From NCBI GenBank assembly GCA_014381035.1, contig JACMIS010000575.1, forward strand, positions 1 to 7,474: a stretch of DNA of 7,474 bases. Direction: 5' to 3'. Below are positions 6,039 through 7,474 of this stretch, in pieces. This DNA is from Armatimonadota bacterium. Lineage in GTDB: Bacteria; Armatimonadota; Armatimonadia; Armatimonadales; Armatimonadaceae. A program made the position numbers and the translations under genes. Every line of letters begins with the position of its first letter. The first letter of the stretch is position 1. The notes beneath the pieces were generated by a model. That model was not told where the DNA came from, searched no databases, and worked only from the letters and a program-made list of their open reading frames with translations.

Positions 6039-6359
6039 TTGAACGACAGCATTCCACCCCGCGCCCGTCGGCGCGGCTATCTCGACAATCTGCGCAAGAA
6101 AGCGCGGCTCCGGGCGGAGCGTGCCTACCGGGAACAGTTCTTCGTCCACAAGAAACCGTACTGCCTGCACGATTTCAACCGGTTTTATTCATCCGCCATG
6201 TTGGCACAGGGGAAGTTCTTCAACGGCGGGTGCAAGATAGCCCGATGTTGGCTCTGCGACTACGTCACCCCTTCTCATCGAACGAACAAACAGCACGATC
6301 AGTTCAACAGTGAGTACAAGGATTGGTCGCGCGGTGATCTTAGCGACTTGTTGGAATGA
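6039..6359 (+). CDS. Small cysteine-rich, probably zinc-binding protein of unknown function
   Basis: This encodes 106 residues, strongly basic at the N-terminus (RARRRGYLDNLRKKARLRAER). A C-terminal cysteine cluster C65-x4-C70-x2-C73 sits in GGCKIARCWLCDY, with C42, H44 and H80 nearby as further possible ligands. This layout recalls small uncharacterised bacterial proteins with a basic, helical front and a CxC-x2-C knuckle, some of which continue into a charged tail as here (QFNSEYKDW). That resemblance is from memory and is uncertain. Such a protein could bind nucleic acid or ribosomes, but no function is established. The start is TTG at 6039: an in-frame TGA lies immediately upstream at 6036-6038, and GGAAAGG (6025-6031) is 7 nt before it. 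No in-frame ATG occurs until residue 54. The leader folds over this ribosome-binding site. The gene is convergent with the 6469 gene across a long hairpin. Confidence 0.7.
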   Translation: MNDSIPPRARRRGYLDNLRKKARLRAERAYREQFFVHKKPYCLHDFNRFYSSAMLAQGKFFNGGCKIARCWLCDYVTPSHRTNKQHDQFNSEYKDWSRGDLSDLLE

Positions 6360-6398
6360 TAATGATCACGGCGCAAACGTAATGATGTTGTCACCGTT

Positions 6399-6442
6399 GA
6401 CGCAGCGTAATGCTTCCCGGTACGGAAACATTACGCTGCGTC
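6399..6442. terminator. Long perfect hairpin between convergent genes, possible bidirectional terminator
   Basis: GACGCAGCGTAATG (6399-6412) pairs with CATTACGCTGCGTC (6429-6442), 14 bp without mismatch. After one mismatch (6413/6428), TTCC (6414-6417) pairs with GGAA (6424-6427) around a 6-nt loop. It lies in the 109-nt gap between the stops of two convergent genes, where a shared terminator is expected. Neither strand has a T-tract after the stem, so it may act as a U-less terminator or as an RNA 3'-end stabiliser. Confidence 0.55.
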
Positions 6443-6468
6443 TGCGGAAGCGTCGAGGCGAATACCGT

Positions 6469-6924
6469 TCACATCACGTGGGCAGAAAGTAGCTCGACTC
6501 CCATTTCACTTTCGCCGACACGGCGCAGCATCATCTCCGCCGTCATGTCGCTCAGAAATACGCCATTGTCATCGCGGAGCGGCATATCCACCAGGATGCT
6601 TACGTTATCGATGGTCCAATCGGATTCCAGAGAGGGGCGGGGGTAGATTTTAAGGTGTTTCTCGAACTCGTGTCGCATCGCGTCATCCACCGGGGCGGGA
6701 CGGAATACCCGGGGGTCTTCCGGTATCGGCTTGTGCAGTCCGTAGTGGCGTAGGATCGTTTTCAATCGCTCCCCCGTCCAGAAATCGTACTGCCCGTACC
6801 GGGACAGATTCGGGTGCAACATTTCGACCGCTTCGTCGTAACGCTCCTCGCCCAGAATTGCTATCCAGTCGCGCACCCACTGCTTGATTTCGTCGTCGCT
6901 CGCGGTTACCGGTAATGTACGCAT
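6469..6924 (-). CDS. Small acidic cytosolic protein of unknown function
   Basis: This encodes 151 residues with no signal peptide or membrane segment. The N-terminal half is helical (ASDDEIKQWVRDWIAILGEERYDEAVEML), then WTGERLKTILRHYG. The C-terminal half looks like beta strands (DWTIDNVSILVDMPL; FLSDMTAEMMLRRV) and ends in VELLSAHVM. The order (helical W-x5-L.....Y-E/D-A, then WT.E.L, then strands closing with a HV/M end) resembles a small uncharacterised, NTF2-like-sized bacterial family, but I cannot name it with confidence. I chose ATG at 6924 because GGAGG (6940-6936) sits 11 nt upstream. A GTG start at 6951 would place that strong site inside the coding region. Its stop is 27 nt from the intergenic hairpin. 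It is divergent from the Fe-S carrier gene. No promoter stands out for it. Confidence 0.8.
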   Translation of the reverse strand: MRTLPVTASDDEIKQWVRDWIAILGEERYDEAVEMLHPNLSRYGQYDFWTGERLKTILRHYGLHKPIPEDPRVFRPAPVDDAMRHEFEKHLKIYPRPSLESDWTIDNVSILVDMPLRDDNGVFLSDMTAEMMLRRVGESEMGVELLSAHVM

Positions 6925-7034
6925 GGTTTTCGTTTCCTCCGATAGCTTCACTGCCGGTTCCCGGAGCGAGCCGGAAAAATAAGCAGGAACGCATTTGCTG
7001 TGCAGATAGTATCAAGAATCGGCGCGTAAAAAGT

Positions 7035-7063
7035 TTGGTACCCGCCTCCGTTTGCGGTATAAT
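7035..7063 (+). promoter_or_regulatory. Sigma-70-type promoter of the Fe-S carrier gene
   Basis: TTGGTA (7035-7040, 4 of 6 to the -35 consensus) and a perfect TATAAT (7058-7063) are separated by the ideal 17 nt. The -10 lies inside the palindrome GGTATAATACC (7056-7066). Transcription would begin near 7070-7071, giving a leader of about 100 nt before the ATG at 7169. Confidence 0.65.
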
Positions 7064-7070
7064 ACCGATA

Positions 7071-7156
7071 GGCGACCGGACCAGTCGCCGAAACCGAAAT
7101 CATTCAATGATATAGATACCCGGTACGACGCGGCAACCGCGCCCACCGTGAAAGGA
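7071..7156 (+). promoter_or_regulatory. Structured 5' leader of the Fe-S carrier mRNA
   Basis: The predicted transcript begins with a stem-loop, GGCGAC (7071-7076) pairing GTCGCC (7084-7089) around 7 nt. This is followed by the 13-bp palindrome ATCATTcAATGAT (7099-7111) and a GC-rich hairpin CGCGG-CAA-CCGCG (7129-7141). The ribosome-binding site AAAGGA (7151-7156) lies 12 nt before the ATG and is outside these stems. The AT-rich palindrome could be an iron or Fe-S regulator site, given the gene, but it does not match the Fur or IscR consensus well. Confidence 0.4.
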
Positions 7157-7168
7157 TAGCAAATTACA

Positions 7169-7474
7169 ATGTCTACGGAAATCATGGACTCCACGGCGAC
7201 TCTGCCGAGCGAAAAGTTCATCCCGACCGCCGAGCAGCCGGTGGAACTGACCGACCGTGCCGCGCAAACCGTTCTGGATATTCTGGAAGAGCAAGGCAAC
7301 CCGGAAGGCGTTCGCCTGCGTGTGTACGTCGCGGGGGGCGGTTGCTCCGGGCTGTCGTATGGCATGGCACTGGACGAGAACACCGAAGAGGGCGACGGAT
7401 TCTTCCGTGATAAGGGCGTGGATATCGTGATCGACGCGATGAGCCAGAAGTATATCTTCGGCTCCACGGTGGAC
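7169..7474 (+). CDS. A-type iron-sulfur cluster carrier (IscA/ErpA/SufA family), 3' end cut by window
   Basis: The first 102 residues of a HesB/IscA-type protein are present. Such proteins receive Fe-S clusters from the assembly scaffold and deliver them to apo-enzymes in the cytoplasm. After an unusually long N-terminal extension of about 24 residues (MSTEIMDSTATLPSEKFIPT...), the family core begins at VELTDRAAQTV. It continues with VRLRVYVAGGGCSGLSYGMALDE, which holds the first ligand C59, and VDIVIDAMSQKYIFGSTVD, the strand before the second cysteine pair. The C-terminal C-x-C ligands lie beyond the window. The ATG at 7169 has AAAGGA 12 nt upstream. A second ATG at residue 6 is possible but has no better site. 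The gene has its own promoter at 7035-7063. Which subtype it is (ErpA, IscA or SufA) cannot be told from this part. Confidence 0.93.
   Translation, partial: MSTEIMDSTATLPSEKFIPTAEQPVELTDRAAQTVLDILEEQGNPEGVRLRVYVAGGGCSGLSYGMALDENTEEGDGFFRDKGVDIVIDAMSQKYIFGSTVD

Noticed and set aside
6023..6313. GTG-started 96-codon frame overlapping the small Cys protein
   Set aside because: It begins inside the leader hairpin without a ribosome-binding site; the 6039 frame has the purine-rich site and the patterned cysteines.
7006..7011. TACTAT on the minus strand as a -10 for the 6924 gene
   Set aside because: It matches only 4 of 6 and no -35-like sequence lies 16-18 nt upstream.
7012..7467. 151-codon open frame on the minus strand opposite the Fe-S carrier
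   Set aside because: The plus strand has unmistakable IscA-family protein and its own promoter; the minus frame is low-complexity and overlaps it completely.

Overview
This is a moderately GC-rich bacterial chromosomal window with densely packed genes and no phage, transposase, CRISPR or RNA gene that I can recognise. The mix suggests a free-living, Gram-negative-like bacterium: an orphan MoxR ATPase, a TPR-bearing rhomboid protease, an AlkZ-like glycosylase, a lineage-specific membrane protein, and intergenic repeats with an 8-bp period. An Armatimonadota- or Chloroflexota-like lineage would fit, but that is a low-confidence inference and no marker gene settles it.

Left half (1-3766) is a minus-strand cluster, read right to left. 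It holds a MoxR-type AAA+ ATPase (3766-2717), a rhomboid protease with a C-terminal TPR region (2599-1328), and, 13 nt further on, an AlkZ/HTH_42-type glycosylase (1314-226). Two unusual palindromic repeat elements bracket the last two genes. One is a 231-bp imperfect inverted repeat whose right end overlaps the glycosylase stop codon (1-231). The other fills the whole MoxR-rhomboid gap (2600-2716). Both are built from degenerate 8-mers (about CCYRAYMA and its complement), are rich in GATC, carry a small hairpin core, and share a 19-mer with one mismatch. They are the most novel-looking items here.

Centre and right: divergent from MoxR is a 649-residue protein with an N-terminal anchor, a large helical soluble domain and about six C-terminal membrane helices (3932-5881). 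I do not recognise its family. Next is a small cysteine-rich protein (6039-6359). It starts at TTG and its ribosome-binding site lies in the stem of a long three-tier hairpin (5983-6034), which looks like a translational control element. A 14-bp perfect stem (6399-6442) separates it from a convergent small cytosolic protein (6924-6469). Last is the first 102 codons of an A-type Fe-S carrier (IscA/ErpA/SufA family, 7169 to the window edge), behind a clear sigma-70-type promoter and a structured leader.

Functional links are mostly inferential. MoxR and rhomboid both act on protein maturation or quality control, MoxR at the inner face and rhomboid in the membrane. The glycosylase is probably only co-transcribed. 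The divergent membrane protein could be a client or partner of the MoxR chaperone.
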